From Variovorax beijingensis (GTDB lineage Bacteria > Pseudomonadota > Gammaproteobacteria > Burkholderiales > Burkholderiaceae_C), in contig NZ_RXFQ01000013.1 of assembly GCF_003951285.1 (NCBI RefSeq), forward strand, positions 1 through 64,000: a DNA stretch of 64,000 bases. The letters run 5' to 3'. The notes under the pieces are model-generated. The model was not told the origin of the DNA. It worked only from the letters and a program-made list of their open reading frames with translations, and did not search any database. Shown one piece after another: positions 54,019 through 62,039 of the stretch. Every line of letters begins with the position of its first letter. The first letter of the stretch is position 1. The translations under genes and the position numbers were made by a program.

Positions 54019-54125
54019 TCCCGCTGGCTTGAGTCCTACAGCCACTGCCCGGCGCAGAGGTTAAATTCGGGGCCCGGCTCGGTTGCGAGCCGCGCCTGTC
54101 CGCGAACGAAAAAGTGAGGTCCGCC

Positions 54126-54569
54126 ATGTTCAATCACATCCTGGTTCCGATCGACGGCTCCGAAACTTCCATGCTCGCGGTCAGCAAGGCCAGCGGCCTG
54201 GCGCTGGCGTTCGGAAGCCGCATCACGTTGATCCACGTGATCGACAACTATCCCTTCATCGGCGTGGGTGCGGACTACGCGCTGGGCCAGAACGAATACC
54301 TGGCCGCGGCCACCGCGAGCGCGAATGCGGCGCTCGCGCGCGGCGTGGCGGCACTCGCCGCCGAAGGCCTGCACAGCGACCAGCGCGTGATCGACGGCCA
54401 CGTGGTGCACGAAGGCATCGTCGACACCGCCATTGCCATTGCGGCCGACCTGATCGTGATGGGCTCCCACGGGCGCAGCGGCATCGAGAAGCTGCTGCTG
54501 GGCAGCGTCACGCAGCGCGTGCTGCAGGATGCGCCCATGCCGGTGCTCGTGGTCAAGGGCGGGCTGTAA
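54126..54569 (+). CDS. Universal stress protein (UspA family)
   Basis: The 147-aa single Usp domain has FNHILVPIDGSETSMLAVSKA at the start and the nucleotide-binding signature GSHGRSGIEKLLLGSVTQRVL with G-x-x-G-x-x-x-x-x-x-x-G-S, so it probably binds ATP. A GAGG ribosome site lies before the ATG at 54126; an in-frame GTG 12 bases upstream is less likely. The 3' end overlaps the convergent pseudouridine synthase gene by 17 bases, which excludes a terminator between them. Confidence 0.92.
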   Translation: MFNHILVPIDGSETSMLAVSKASGLALAFGSRITLIHVIDNYPFIGVGADYALGQNEYLAAATASANAALARGVAALAAEGLHSDQRVIDGHVVHEGIVDTAIAIAADLIVMGSHGRSGIEKLLLGSVTQRVLQDAPMPVLVVKGGL

Positions 54570-55227
54570 GGGAAGAGAAATCGAAACCGGGCGGGCTCTG
54601 CAAGCAAAGGGCCTGCTGCGTGACCGGGTGCACGAAACCCAGTTCGCTGGCATGCAGCAGCAGGCGCGGCGCACGCGCCTGCACATCGGCGCTGCCGTAG
54701 AGCGCGTCTCCCAGAATCGGATGGCCGATCGACAGCAGGTGCACGCGCAATTGATGCGAGCGCCCGGTGAGCGGCTCCAGCAGCAGGTGCGTGGCCTCGG
54801 TCTTTCCATCCGGTGCTGAAGCCGAAGACAGCGCACGCCAGCGCGTGAGGCTGGGCTTGCCGGCGGGGTCCACTTTCTGCAGCGGGCGGTTCGGCCAGTC
54901 GGCCATGAGCGGCGCATCGATGACCGACCATTCGTCCTGCGCCGGCATCGCGCCGTCGACGATGGCCTGGTAGCGCTTGTGCACCCGGCGCTCGGCAAAG
55001 GCGTCGCCGAGTGCACGCTGCATGGCCGCGCCGCGCGCCATCAGCACCAGCCCGCTGGTCGCCATGTCGAGCCGGTGCACCACCAGCGCATCGGGCCAGC
55101 GCCGCATGGCGCGCGCGCTCAGGCAGTCCTGCTTGTCTTCGCCCCGCCCGGGCACGCAGAGCAGGCCGGCGGGCTTGTTCAGCACCAGCAGGTGGGCGTC
55201 TTCGTGGATGAGGTCGATGTCCGGCAT
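54553..55227 (-). CDS. RluA-family pseudouridine synthase
   Basis: Converts a uridine in rRNA or tRNA to pseudouridine. The 224-aa protein has HRLDMATSGLVLMARG with the catalytic Asp54 and the supporting segments LVLNKPAGLLCVPGR and GRSHQLRVHLLSIGHPILGDALYG. There is no S4 domain at the N-terminus, so it is closest to the short RluA/TruC-like members. The target base cannot be told. Its 3' end overlaps the convergent usp gene by 17 bases. Confidence 0.9.
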   Translation of the reverse strand: MPDIDLIHEDAHLLVLNKPAGLLCVPGRGEDKQDCLSARAMRRWPDALVVHRLDMATSGLVLMARGAAMQRALGDAFAERRVHKRYQAIVDGAMPAQDEWSVIDAPLMADWPNRPLQKVDPAGKPSLTRWRALSSASAPDGKTEATHLLLEPLTGRSHQLRVHLLSIGHPILGDALYGSADVQARAPRLLLHASELGFVHPVTQQALCLQSPPGFDFSSLTARP

Positions 55228-55325
55228 GGGTAGCCCGGAGTGTAGAGAGCAGAGCCCGCGTTCACTGCTGCACCTTGGCGCTGCGCTCATGCGAAGCTCA
55301 TGAAGCCTCGGCTATCCTCGAACAG

Positions 55326-56594
55326 ATGTCCGGCCCTGCCTCTCCCGCCCCCGCTCCCGTTTCCCCGGGCTTTACCGAACTCCGGCGCGAGCGCCCGTTC
55401 ATGCAGATGTGGGTGGCACGGCTCTTCGGCACCGCGGCCTCGCAGATGCTGCTGGTGGCCATCGGCTGGCACATGTACGAGCTCACCGGCAGCGCGTGGG
55501 ATCTCGGGCTGGTGGGCCTGTACCAGTTCGTGCCGGCCTTGCTGCTCGCGCTGCTGGCCGGCCACGTGGTCGACCGCCACCACCGCGGCCGTATCGTGGC
55601 GGCCTGCTTTGCGGTGCAGGGGCTGGTGGCGCTGGTGCTGCTGCTCGCGGTGGTACAGCGCTTCGACACGCGCGGCCTGCTGTTGGGGCTGTCGCTGGTG
55701 CTGGGCGCGGTGCGGGCCTTCCAGATGCCGGCGCAGCAGGCGCTCACGCCGCTGCTGGTACCGCCCGCGATGCTGCCGCGCGCCATGGCGTTCAGTTCGG
55801 CCGGCATGCAGGGCGCGATCATCGGCGGGCCGGCGCTCGGCGGCCTGCTGTTCGTGGCCGGCATGGCGGTGGTGTACGGCGCCAGCGTGCTGTGCTTCGC
55901 GGCGGCCTGCGTGCTGGTGCTGCGGCTGCGCTATGCCTACACGCCGGCCGCGCGCGAGCCGGTCACGCTCGCCACGGTGTTCGCGGGCGTCGATTTCATC
56001 TGGAAGCGCAAGCCGGTGCTCGGCGCCGTCTCGCTCGATCTCTTCGCGGTGCTGCTGGGCGGCGCGGTGGCGCTGCTGCCGATCTACGCCAAGGACATCC
56101 TGCACACGGGCCCCTGGGGGCTCGGCCTGCTGCGCGGAGCGCCCGCGGTGGGCGCGCTGGTGATGTCGATCGCCCTCACGCGCCGGCCCATCGAGCGCAA
56201 CATCGGCCGCACGCTGCTGTTGGCCGTCGGGCTCTTCGGGCTGTGCATGGTGGTGTTCGGCATTTCGCGCAGCTTCATCGTCTCGCTGATCGCGCTGGCG
56301 GTGTCCGGCGGGGCCGACATGGTCAACGTGGTGATCCGCCAGACCCTGGTCCAGCTCGAGACGCCTGATGCGATGCGCGGGCGGGTCAGCGCGGTCAACT
56401 CGATCTTCATCGGCGCCAGCAACCAGCTGGGCGAGTTCGAATCGGGGGCCACGGCGGCGCTGCTCGGGCCGGTGGGCTCCGTGGTGGTGGGCGGCGTGGG
56501 AACCATGATGGTGGCGCTGGGCTGGTTCAAGCTGTTCCCGTCGCTGGCGCAGCGCGACCGGTTGGTGGTCGCGATGCCCGCGGCGGCCAAGTAG
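55326..56594 (+). CDS. MFS transporter (EntS/TMEM-type, DUF894-like)
   Basis: The 422-aa transporter has twelve predicted helices. RPFMQMWVARLFGTAASQMLLVAIGWHMYELTG and the GHVVDRHHRGRIVAACF motif place it in the EntS-like branch (siderophore or drug exporters). RQTLVQLETPDAMRGRVSAVNSIFIGASNQLGEFESG is the branch's conserved loop. Substrate unknown; there are no siderophore genes nearby. ATG at 55326; the first 17 residues are Pro/Ala-rich. Confidence 0.88.
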   Translation: MSGPASPAPAPVSPGFTELRRERPFMQMWVARLFGTAASQMLLVAIGWHMYELTGSAWDLGLVGLYQFVPALLLALLAGHVVDRHHRGRIVAACFAVQGLVALVLLLAVVQRFDTRGLLLGLSLVLGAVRAFQMPAQQALTPLLVPPAMLPRAMAFSSAGMQGAIIGGPALGGLLFVAGMAVVYGASVLCFAAACVLVLRLRYAYTPAAREPVTLATVFAGVDFIWKRKPVLGAVSLDLFAVLLGGAVALLPIYAKDILHTGPWGLGLLRGAPAVGALVMSIALTRRPIERNIGRTLLLAVGLFGLCMVVFGISRSFIVSLIALAVSGGADMVNVVIRQTLVQLETPDAMRGRVSAVNSIFIGASNQLGEFESGATAALLGPVGSVVVGGVGTMMVALGWFKLFPSLAQRDRLVVAMPAAAK

Positions 56595-56612
56595 GGCGCA
56601 GCGCCGCGGCCT

Positions 56613-56894
56613 TCAGAAGACCGAAAACGCCTGGGGCGCATCGATCGTGAGGTCGCTCTGCGCCTCGGCCACGCAGGGCAGGATCCAGCCCTCGGCCTTT
56701 TCCTCGGCGCTCAGGCCGGGCCATTCGATGGTGTGGCGGATGGAGCCTGCCACCAACTGGCAGATGCAGGTGCGGCAGGTGCCGTTGCGGCAGGAACTCG
56801 GCATTTCGATGCCGGCCGCCTCGGCCGATTTCAGCAGCGTGGTGCCGGCCTCGGCGTCGAAGCCGAGGCCCGACGGTTCGAGCCGGACCCTCAT
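56613..56894 (-). CDS. 2Fe-2S plant-type ferredoxin
   Basis: The 93-aa protein is a plant-type 2Fe-2S ferredoxin domain with SSCRNGTCRTCICQL and a later Cys in ILPCVAE as the four cluster ligands (C-x4-C-x2-C...C). It carries electrons, probably to an oxygenase or reductase encoded elsewhere. The ATG at 56894 overlaps the DUF2132 stop (ATGA). It is third in a coupled three-gene unit with a 49-aa gene and DUF2132. Confidence 0.92.
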   Translation of the reverse strand: MRVRLEPSGLGFDAEAGTTLLKSAEAAGIEMPSSCRNGTCRTCICQLVAGSIRHTIEWPGLSAEEKAEGWILPCVAEAQSDLTIDAPQAFSVF

Positions 56895-57187
56895 CGCTGC
56901 GGAGGTTGTTGCTGCTGCTCGCGGCGCTGTTCGCGCAGCATGAAGAGATAGAGACTTTCGACCTTCTCGCGCGCCCATGGCGTCTTGCGCAGGAACTTGA
57001 GGCTGGAGCCCACGCTCGGGTCGATGGCGAAGCAGCGGATCGGAACGAGTTCGCCAAGCTGCTCCCAGCCATAGTGATCGGCCAGCGCCTTCACGATGGC
57101 CTCCAGCGTGAGCCCGTGCAGCGGGTTGCGGGGCTGGGCCGGCTTGGCGGGAGCCGGGGCCGGCCCAGCGGGGGGCTCGCCGATCAC
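56891..57187 (-). CDS. VF530/DUF2132 family protein, GTG start
   Basis: The 98-aa product has the VF530 domain: NPLHGLTLEAIVKALADHYGWEQLGELVPIRCFAIDPSVGSSLKFLRKTPWAREKVESLYL. The domain's structure has been related to DNA-binding folds, but its role is unknown. The start is GTG at 57187: it overlaps the stop of the upstream 49-aa ORF as GTGA, and the extended ATG reading covers other genes. A Pro/Ala linker precedes the domain, and a Gln/Arg tail ends it. Confidence 0.82.
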   Translation of the reverse strand: MIGEPPAGPAPAPAKPAQPRNPLHGLTLEAIVKALADHYGWEQLGELVPIRCFAIDPSVGSSLKFLRKTPWAREKVESLYLFMLREQRREQQQQPPQR

Positions 57188-57333
57188 TTGTTCTTGAGCT
57201 TGCCGCGCGGGATCACCGCCGTGGTGATCGTGCGGACGGGTTCGATGCCACCGGTGCCCGCCGGCTTGGGCGGCGAAGTGTCCTTCTTCGGTTTCTTGGC
57301 TTCCTTGTTTGCGCGCTGTTGACCCTTGGCCAT
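57184..57333 (-). CDS. 49-aa basic small protein
   Basis: A short ORF read directly from the sequence encodes 49 residues, starting MAKGQQRANKEAKKPKKDTS and ending RTITTAVIPRGKLKNK. It is Lys-rich at both ends and Pro-rich in the middle, with no Cys, Trp, Phe, Tyr or His. The AAAAGGAATCGAT ribosome site lies just before the ATG at 57333. Its stop overlaps the DUF2132 GTG, so it is the first gene of a coupled cassette. I recognise no family; the basic tail suggests nucleic-acid or ribosome binding. Confidence 0.72.
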   Translation of the reverse strand: MAKGQQRANKEAKKPKKDTSPPKPAGTGGIEPVRTITTAVIPRGKLKNK

Positions 57334-57426
57334 ATCGATTCCTTTTGATGCTGCGTATGCGGCGTAGTAGCGGGCAGTTTAGCGGTGCGGCGACAATACG
57401 CAGTTCCTTTTGATTTCCCCGCATTC

Positions 57427-57945
57427 ATGTCAGATTACGAAGTTCGCCCCGCCACCATGCGCGACGCCAAGGCCGTCGCCGAAGTCCATGCCCTGGCCGC
57501 CAAGGCTGCCTACGAAGGCATCCTGCCCGAAGAAGAGCTGCGCGTGCTGGCACCCGCCTCCCGCGAAGCCAAGTGGCGCGAAGCCATCGAGTTCAGCGAG
57601 CCGCAGGTGCAGGTGGCGGTGCAGGACGGCGAGATCGTCGGCTTCGTCGGCTTCGACCGCTCGCGCGACCCCAAGACGCCGTCCACCACGGGCGAGATCT
57701 GGGCCCTGTACGTCAAGCCCGAGCATTGGGGCAAGGGCCTCGGCGTCGCCCTCTGGGACGCCGCGCGCGAGGGCCTCGAGGAAGAGGGCTGCACCACGGT
57801 CACGGCCTGGGTGCCCATCCGCAACGACCGCGCCATGCGCTTCTTCGAGCTCGCCGGCTTCAAGCGCGAAATGAAGACCGCCAAGACCACCGCGCTGGGC
57901 ACCGTGCGGGTCGAAGAGATCCGGCTCAAGCGCAGCGTCGCCTGA
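57427..57945 (+). CDS. GNAT-family N-acetyltransferase
   Basis: The 172-aa protein has the GNAT fold: EVRPATMRDAKAVAEVHALAAKAAYEGIL, GEIWALYVKPEHWGKGLGVALWDAAREGLEEEGC with the acetyl-CoA-binding pyrophosphate loop, and VPIRNDRAMRFFELAGFK. The ALYVKPEHWGKGLG form is typical of small-molecule or protein N-acetyltransferases; the acceptor is unknown. It is divergent from the 49-aa cassette with 93 bases between. The shorter start at 57427 (MSDYEVRP) fits the domain best. Confidence 0.9.
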   Translation: MSDYEVRPATMRDAKAVAEVHALAAKAAYEGILPEEELRVLAPASREAKWREAIEFSEPQVQVAVQDGEIVGFVGFDRSRDPKTPSTTGEIWALYVKPEHWGKGLGVALWDAAREGLEEEGCTTVTAWVPIRNDRAMRFFELAGFKREMKTAKTTALGTVRVEEIRLKRSVA

Positions 57946-58030
57946 CGCGCCGGCCGCGTACGGGTATTGCCGGCGGGCGCCGCGGTTGCGGCTAAGCTCG
58001 CCGCTTCTTTTTTCCACACCGACCCTTGCC

Positions 58031-58930
58031 ATGGCCACCAGCCTGCTTCTGCTGCTCGACGACATCGCGACTGTCCTGGACGATGTCTCGGTCCTCACCA
58101 AGGTCGCCGCCAAGAAGACGGCCGGCGTGCTCGGCGACGACCTTGCGCTCAACGCGCAGCAGGTCGCGGGCGTCAAGGCCGACCGCGAACTGCCGGTGGT
58201 CTGGGCGGTGTGCAAGGGCTCGTTCGTCAACAAGCTCATCCTGGTGCCCGCGGCACTGGCCATCGGCACCTGGCTGCCCTGGCTGGTCACGCCGCTCTTG
58301 ATGGTGGGCGGCGCCTTCCTTTGCTTCGAAGGCTGCGAGAAGCTCGCCCACAAGTTCCTGCACAAGCAGGAGCATGAGGCCGACACCGCGCGCCACGAGC
58401 GCGCCGTGGCCGACGAGGCCGTCGACGTGGTCGCGGTCGAAAAGGACAAGATCAAGGGCGCGGTGCGCACCGACTTCATTCTTTCGGCCGAGATCATCGC
58501 CATCACGCTGGGTACCGTGCAGGGCCAGTCCTTTCTCACGCAGTTCACCGTGCTGGCGGGCATTGCACTGATCATGACCATCGGCGTCTACGGCCTGGTG
58601 GCCGGCATCGTGAAGCTCGATGACGCGGGGCTCTACCTGAGCCAGCAGGCGAGCAAGGCTGCGCAGGCCCTGGGCCGCGGCATTCTCGCGGCGGCGCCGT
58701 GGCTCATGAAGGGGCTGTCGATTGCGGGCACCGCGGCCATGTTCCTGGTGGGTGGCGGCATCCTGGTGCACGGCGTGCCGGCCCTCGGCCATGCCGTCGA
58801 AGACTGGGCTGCGGCCACCGGCGGCGTGTTTGGTGCGCTGGGGTCGATGGGGGTGAATGCGGGCATCGGCCTTGTGGCCGGTGCCGTGGTGCTGGCGGTG
58901 GTCGAACTCGTCAAGAAGCTCCGGCGCTGA
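58031..58930 (+). CDS. DUF808 membrane protein (YedI-like)
   Basis: The 299-aa integral membrane protein begins MATSLLLLLDDIATVLDDVS and continues with KKTAGVLGDDLALNAQQV, the DUF808 hallmark. Hydrophobic segments are seen at about 74-100, 155-180, 182-205, 230-255 and 270-295. The function is unknown; it may be a transporter or a membrane-shaping factor. It converges with a small membrane protein gene with 18 bases between stops. Confidence 0.9.
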   Translation: MATSLLLLLDDIATVLDDVSVLTKVAAKKTAGVLGDDLALNAQQVAGVKADRELPVVWAVCKGSFVNKLILVPAALAIGTWLPWLVTPLLMVGGAFLCFEGCEKLAHKFLHKQEHEADTARHERAVADEAVDVVAVEKDKIKGAVRTDFILSAEIIAITLGTVQGQSFLTQFTVLAGIALIMTIGVYGLVAGIVKLDDAGLYLSQQASKAAQALGRGILAAAPWLMKGLSIAGTAAMFLVGGGILVHGVPALGHAVEDWAAATGGVFGALGSMGVNAGIGLVAGAVVLAVVELVKKLRR

Positions 58931-58948
58931 GCGGGAACCCTGCCGCCT

Positions 58949-59155
58949 TCAGCGCCGCGCCTTGGCGCGCTGCACCAGGTCGACCACGATCAGCGCCACC
59001 CCCAGGACCAGGGCGAACCAGCCGACGATCGATGCGCCGGCCACCATCTCGAACCAGCGCGTGCCTTGCAGGAAGCGCGGCCCCAGCAGCACGGCGGCGC
59101 CGATCAATACGCAGAGGATGCCGCGTTCGAGCGTGCGGAGTTGTCTTGAGGCCAT
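58949..59155 (-). CDS. Small two-helix membrane protein
   Basis: The 68-aa product has two hydrophobic helices (about residues 11-28 and 36-60) and basic ends (MASRQLRTLERG, QRAKARR), so it is an inner-membrane hairpin. I recognise no family. The ATG at 59155 is the first plausible start; a longer frame to 59293 runs into the DUF2164 gene on the other strand. Confidence 0.65.
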   Translation of the reverse strand: MASRQLRTLERGILCVLIGAAVLLGPRFLQGTRWFEMVAGASIVGWFALVLGVALIVVDLVQRAKARR

Positions 59156-59252
59156 GGGTCTTGGTTGAATCTGGTGCGGGTCTGCAGGACCGACATTGTC
59201 GCAAGACGGATGCACCGCAGAATCGAGGCGCAAAAAATCCGGAAGGAACCGC

Positions 59253-59525
59253 ATGACCATCGAAATCTCCAAGGAAGTCCGCCAGCAGGCCATTGCGTCG
59301 ATCGAGCGCTACTTCAACGAGAACATGGACGAGAAGATCGGCAACATCGCGGCCGGCGCGCTGCTCGGCTTCTTTCTTGAAGAGATCGGCCCCATCGTCT
59401 ACAACAAGGCCGTGGCAGACGTGCAGGAGCGGCTGCAGTCGCGCATCTCGGAGGTCGATCTCGAAGTGCACGAGGACGAGTTCCAGTACTGGCGCAAGTT
59501 CGAGCGGCAGAAAAAGAGCCGATAG
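59253..59525 (+). CDS. DUF2164 family protein
   Basis: The 90-aa cytosolic protein matches DUF2164: IEISKEVRQQAIASIERYFNENMDEKIGNIAAGALLGFFLEEIGPIVYNKAVADVQERL. It is acidic and helical, and its function is unknown. A GGAAGGAACC ribosome site lies before the ATG at 59253. Divergent from the small membrane protein with 97 bases between starts. Confidence 0.88.
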   Translation: MTIEISKEVRQQAIASIERYFNENMDEKIGNIAAGALLGFFLEEIGPIVYNKAVADVQERLQSRISEVDLEVHEDEFQYWRKFERQKKSR

Positions 59526-59598
59526 CCGGCGCCTGGCGTAGCGCGCACGCATCGCCCGCCGTTCAAAGATGCTTCCAAACGTTGCAAAATCCCAAGCC

Positions 59599-60024
59599 AT
59601 GCAACCACGCCGTCCCATTTCGCGCTTTGCGCCTTCTTCGCTGCTGCGCACCCTTGCCGCCTTGCCGCTCGTCCTGGCCGCTTCCCTCGCGGCGGCCCAG
59701 CAGGACCCGGCGTCGTTCCCGCTGGATTCGGTCGGCTACCTGAACGAGGAACTGCCGCGCATGGAAGCCGCCATCGCGGCCAGGGACCGCAGCTTCTTCC
59801 ACGGCGCGATGGCCCGCACGGTGGAGTTCTCCGAGCGCTGGGGCTTCAAGGCGCAGGCCAATCCGGACCTGGCCAGGTACCCGATGTGCACCGAGGCGGT
59901 GATGGACTACGTGGTCGTCGGCATGTGCAGGCTCAATCCCGCGAGCGATGGATGCGAGCCCGGGCTGGCGCCGCGCTTCGAGGCGAATGTGCAGCGCTGC
60001 CGCGAGGTGGCGGCGCGAAAATAG
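59599..60024 (+). CDS. Small exported protein of unknown function
   Basis: The 141-aa precursor has a signal peptide ending LAAAQQ (about residue 34) and a short mature domain with three Cys (PMCTEAV, VGMCRLN, DGCEPGL) plus a terminal QRCREV. Such spaced Cys suggest disulfide bonds in the periplasm. I recognise no family. The start ATG at 59599 gives a normal signal; 59569 is an alternative that adds ten residues before it. Confidence 0.7.
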   Translation: MQPRRPISRFAPSSLLRTLAALPLVLAASLAAAQQDPASFPLDSVGYLNEELPRMEAAIAARDRSFFHGAMARTVEFSERWGFKAQANPDLARYPMCTEAVMDYVVVGMCRLNPASDGCEPGLAPRFEANVQRCREVAARK

Positions 60025-60084
60025 GCGCTCCCGTCCTTCGACGCAAAAAGAAAGTCCCCGCAGGCAATGCGGGGCGGAGACACC

Positions 60085-60882
60085 ATGGACTACTCCCCCT
60101 ACCAGACCCTCGCCATCACGCGCCGCGGTGCCAACGGCGCGGTGCTCGACATCCAGATGCGCGCGGCCAACGGCAAGCTGCCCACTGCCGGCCATGACGG
60201 CCATCGCGAACTGGCCGAGATCTGGCGCGACGTGGCGGCCGACGACACGGTGCGCTGCGCGGTGCTGCGGGGAGAAGGGCTGGGCTTCTCGGGCGGCGGC
60301 GACCTGGCCATGGTGCAGGACATGACCACCGACGACGCGGTGCGCCAGCGCGTCTGGAAAGAGGCGCGCGACCTCGTCTACAACATCATCAACTGCGACA
60401 AGCCCATCGTGAGTGCGATGCACGGCCCGGCCGTGGGTGCGGGCCTGGTGGCGGGGCTGCTGGCCGACATTTCGATTGCCGCCAGTGACGCGAAGATCGT
60501 CGACGGCCACACACGCCTGGGCGTGGCGGCGGGCGACCACGCGGCCATCGTCTGGCCGCTCCTGTGCGGCATGGCCAAGGCCAAGTACCACCTGCTGCTG
60601 TGCGAGCCTGTGAGCGGCGCGGAGGCCGAGCGCATCGGCCTGGTGTCGCTCGCGGTGGACGAGGCCGACCTGCTGCCGCGCGCCTACGAAGTGGCCGACC
60701 GGCTCGCGGCCGGCAGCCAGAGCGCGATCCGCCTCACCAAGTACGCGCTCAACAACTGGCTGCGCCAGGCCGGCCCAACCTTCGACGCCTCGCTGGCGCT
60801 CGAATTCATGGGCTTCGCGGGTGCCGACGTGCGCGAGGGCGTGGCCTCGCTGCGCGAAAGGCGCGCGCCGAACTTCGGCTGA
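60085..60882 (+). CDS. Enoyl-CoA hydratase/isomerase family protein
   Basis: The 265-aa crotonase-fold protein has the oxyanion-hole segments LRGEGLGFSGGGDLAM and MHGPAVGAGLVAGLLADISIAASDAKI, plus the LAAGSQSAIRLTKYALNN segment. The usual catalytic Glu positions are not clearly conserved: the first expected site reads AVGAGLVAG and the second LGVAAGDH. It may therefore be an isomerase, decarboxylase or other crotonase activity. A GGCGGAGAC ribosome site supports the ATG at 60085. Confidence 0.87.
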   Translation: MDYSPYQTLAITRRGANGAVLDIQMRAANGKLPTAGHDGHRELAEIWRDVAADDTVRCAVLRGEGLGFSGGGDLAMVQDMTTDDAVRQRVWKEARDLVYNIINCDKPIVSAMHGPAVGAGLVAGLLADISIAASDAKIVDGHTRLGVAAGDHAAIVWPLLCGMAKAKYHLLLCEPVSGAEAERIGLVSLAVDEADLLPRAYEVADRLAAGSQSAIRLTKYALNNWLRQAGPTFDASLALEFMGFAGADVREGVASLRERRAPNFG

Positions 60883-60898
60883 AGTCCCGCCCGCCGAA

Positions 60899-62002
60899 TC
60901 AGGCCTTCTTCAGGCCCAGCAGCGTCTGCAGCAGCACCACGCGCGTCTGCCCCAGCACCATGCCTTTCCATTCATCGTTGTCGCAGTAGAACGCGTCACG
61001 CAGTTGCTGGCGGATCTCGCGTTTCTGCGCGTCGGGCGCCTCGGGGTGCCGGCGCAGCCAGGTGTCGGCGCGCAAGCGGGTCAGCACTTCGCTGTCGGGC
61101 AGCGTGCCGAACTCCAGGCCCATGGGCGCGATGCTTGCATCCGGGCACTCGTCGTAGGCGATGGAAACCACCGGCCCCGAGACGTCGGCCGAGGCCGAGT
61201 CGCCGGCAAAGGGCGCGAACACGTCGGCGCCCCACCAGGCATGAGCCTGCGCAAGATCGGCCGGCGCATTGCGGCCCGGGTAGATCTTCTCGCCATGGCC
61301 GTAGGGGCCGAGGCCGGTGTGGATGTCGATCCAGCCGATGTGCGTGGCCGACGCGGCGTAGCTGCGCAGGATCGCGCGCATCGTGCGGTTGCTCCACGAG
61401 GGCGCGATGCCGCCGTAGAACAGGCCATCGGGCGAGCTGTACTGGCCCCGGGTGACGGCTGCGCGGAAAGCGCGCATGCCGTGCTTCTCGACATAGGCGG
61501 CCATGGCGGCTTCGTCGGCGGGTGTCGGCGGCCAGGTGGCGGGCAGCACAAGCGGCTCGACCTCGGCGTACTGCGCATTCACCGGCAGCGGCGCGCCGAA
61601 GTCGATGTGGTTGCGGTTCAGGTCGATGTTGTCCTCGTTGGTGCGGTGCAGGTGCGAAAAGCCGTGCGGATTGACCGCATGCACCAGCAGCAGCGCCACG
61701 CCCGCCTGTTCGAGCCGGCCCAGCAGGTCGGCGTCGCGGAGCGTGGCAAGCTGCGCGCCCGAGCCGCAGAAGCCCTCGGGGCCGTGCGTGCCCGAGGTGA
61801 CGAGCAGCAGCTTCTTCGCGTCCCTGGTCCCGATCAGCGCCGCGTCGGTCGCCAGTTCCTCGCCGAGTGCGCCGCGGTGCGTCGGCAGCACGAAGGATTC
61901 GATTGCGGCGCCGCGCATTGCCGCGGCATCGAGGAACTTGGCACGCGCTTCGGCGTACGTGCCTGAGAAATGGCGGGTGGCGGCAGTAGAGGGGGTGTGC
62001 AT
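60899..62002 (-). CDS. DUF2817 / M14-like zinc carboxypeptidase-fold protein
   Basis: The 367-aa protein is a DUF2817 member with an M14 peptidase-like zinc site: TSGTHGPEGFCGSG (His and Glu ligands), NPHGFSHLHRTNEDNIDLNRNHID (substrate Arg/Asn region), DIHTGLGPYG (third His). The later TLPDSEVLTRLRADTWLRR is in the catalytic-Glu region. It should hydrolyse an amide or peptide bond; the substrate is unknown. There is no signal peptide. It lies 37 bases after the GST stop on the same strand, so the two may be co-transcribed. Confidence 0.88.
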   Translation of the reverse strand: MHTPSTAATRHFSGTYAEARAKFLDAAAMRGAAIESFVLPTHRGALGEELATDAALIGTRDAKKLLLVTSGTHGPEGFCGSGAQLATLRDADLLGRLEQAGVALLLVHAVNPHGFSHLHRTNEDNIDLNRNHIDFGAPLPVNAQYAEVEPLVLPATWPPTPADEAAMAAYVEKHGMRAFRAAVTRGQYSSPDGLFYGGIAPSWSNRTMRAILRSYAASATHIGWIDIHTGLGPYGHGEKIYPGRNAPADLAQAHAWWGADVFAPFAGDSASADVSGPVVSIAYDECPDASIAPMGLEFGTLPDSEVLTRLRADTWLRRHPEAPDAQKREIRQQLRDAFYCDNDEWKGMVLGQTRVVLLQTLLGLKKA

Positions 62003-62039
62003 GAGCGGGGGCTCCTGTGCGTGAGTGTAGGAAGTGGTG

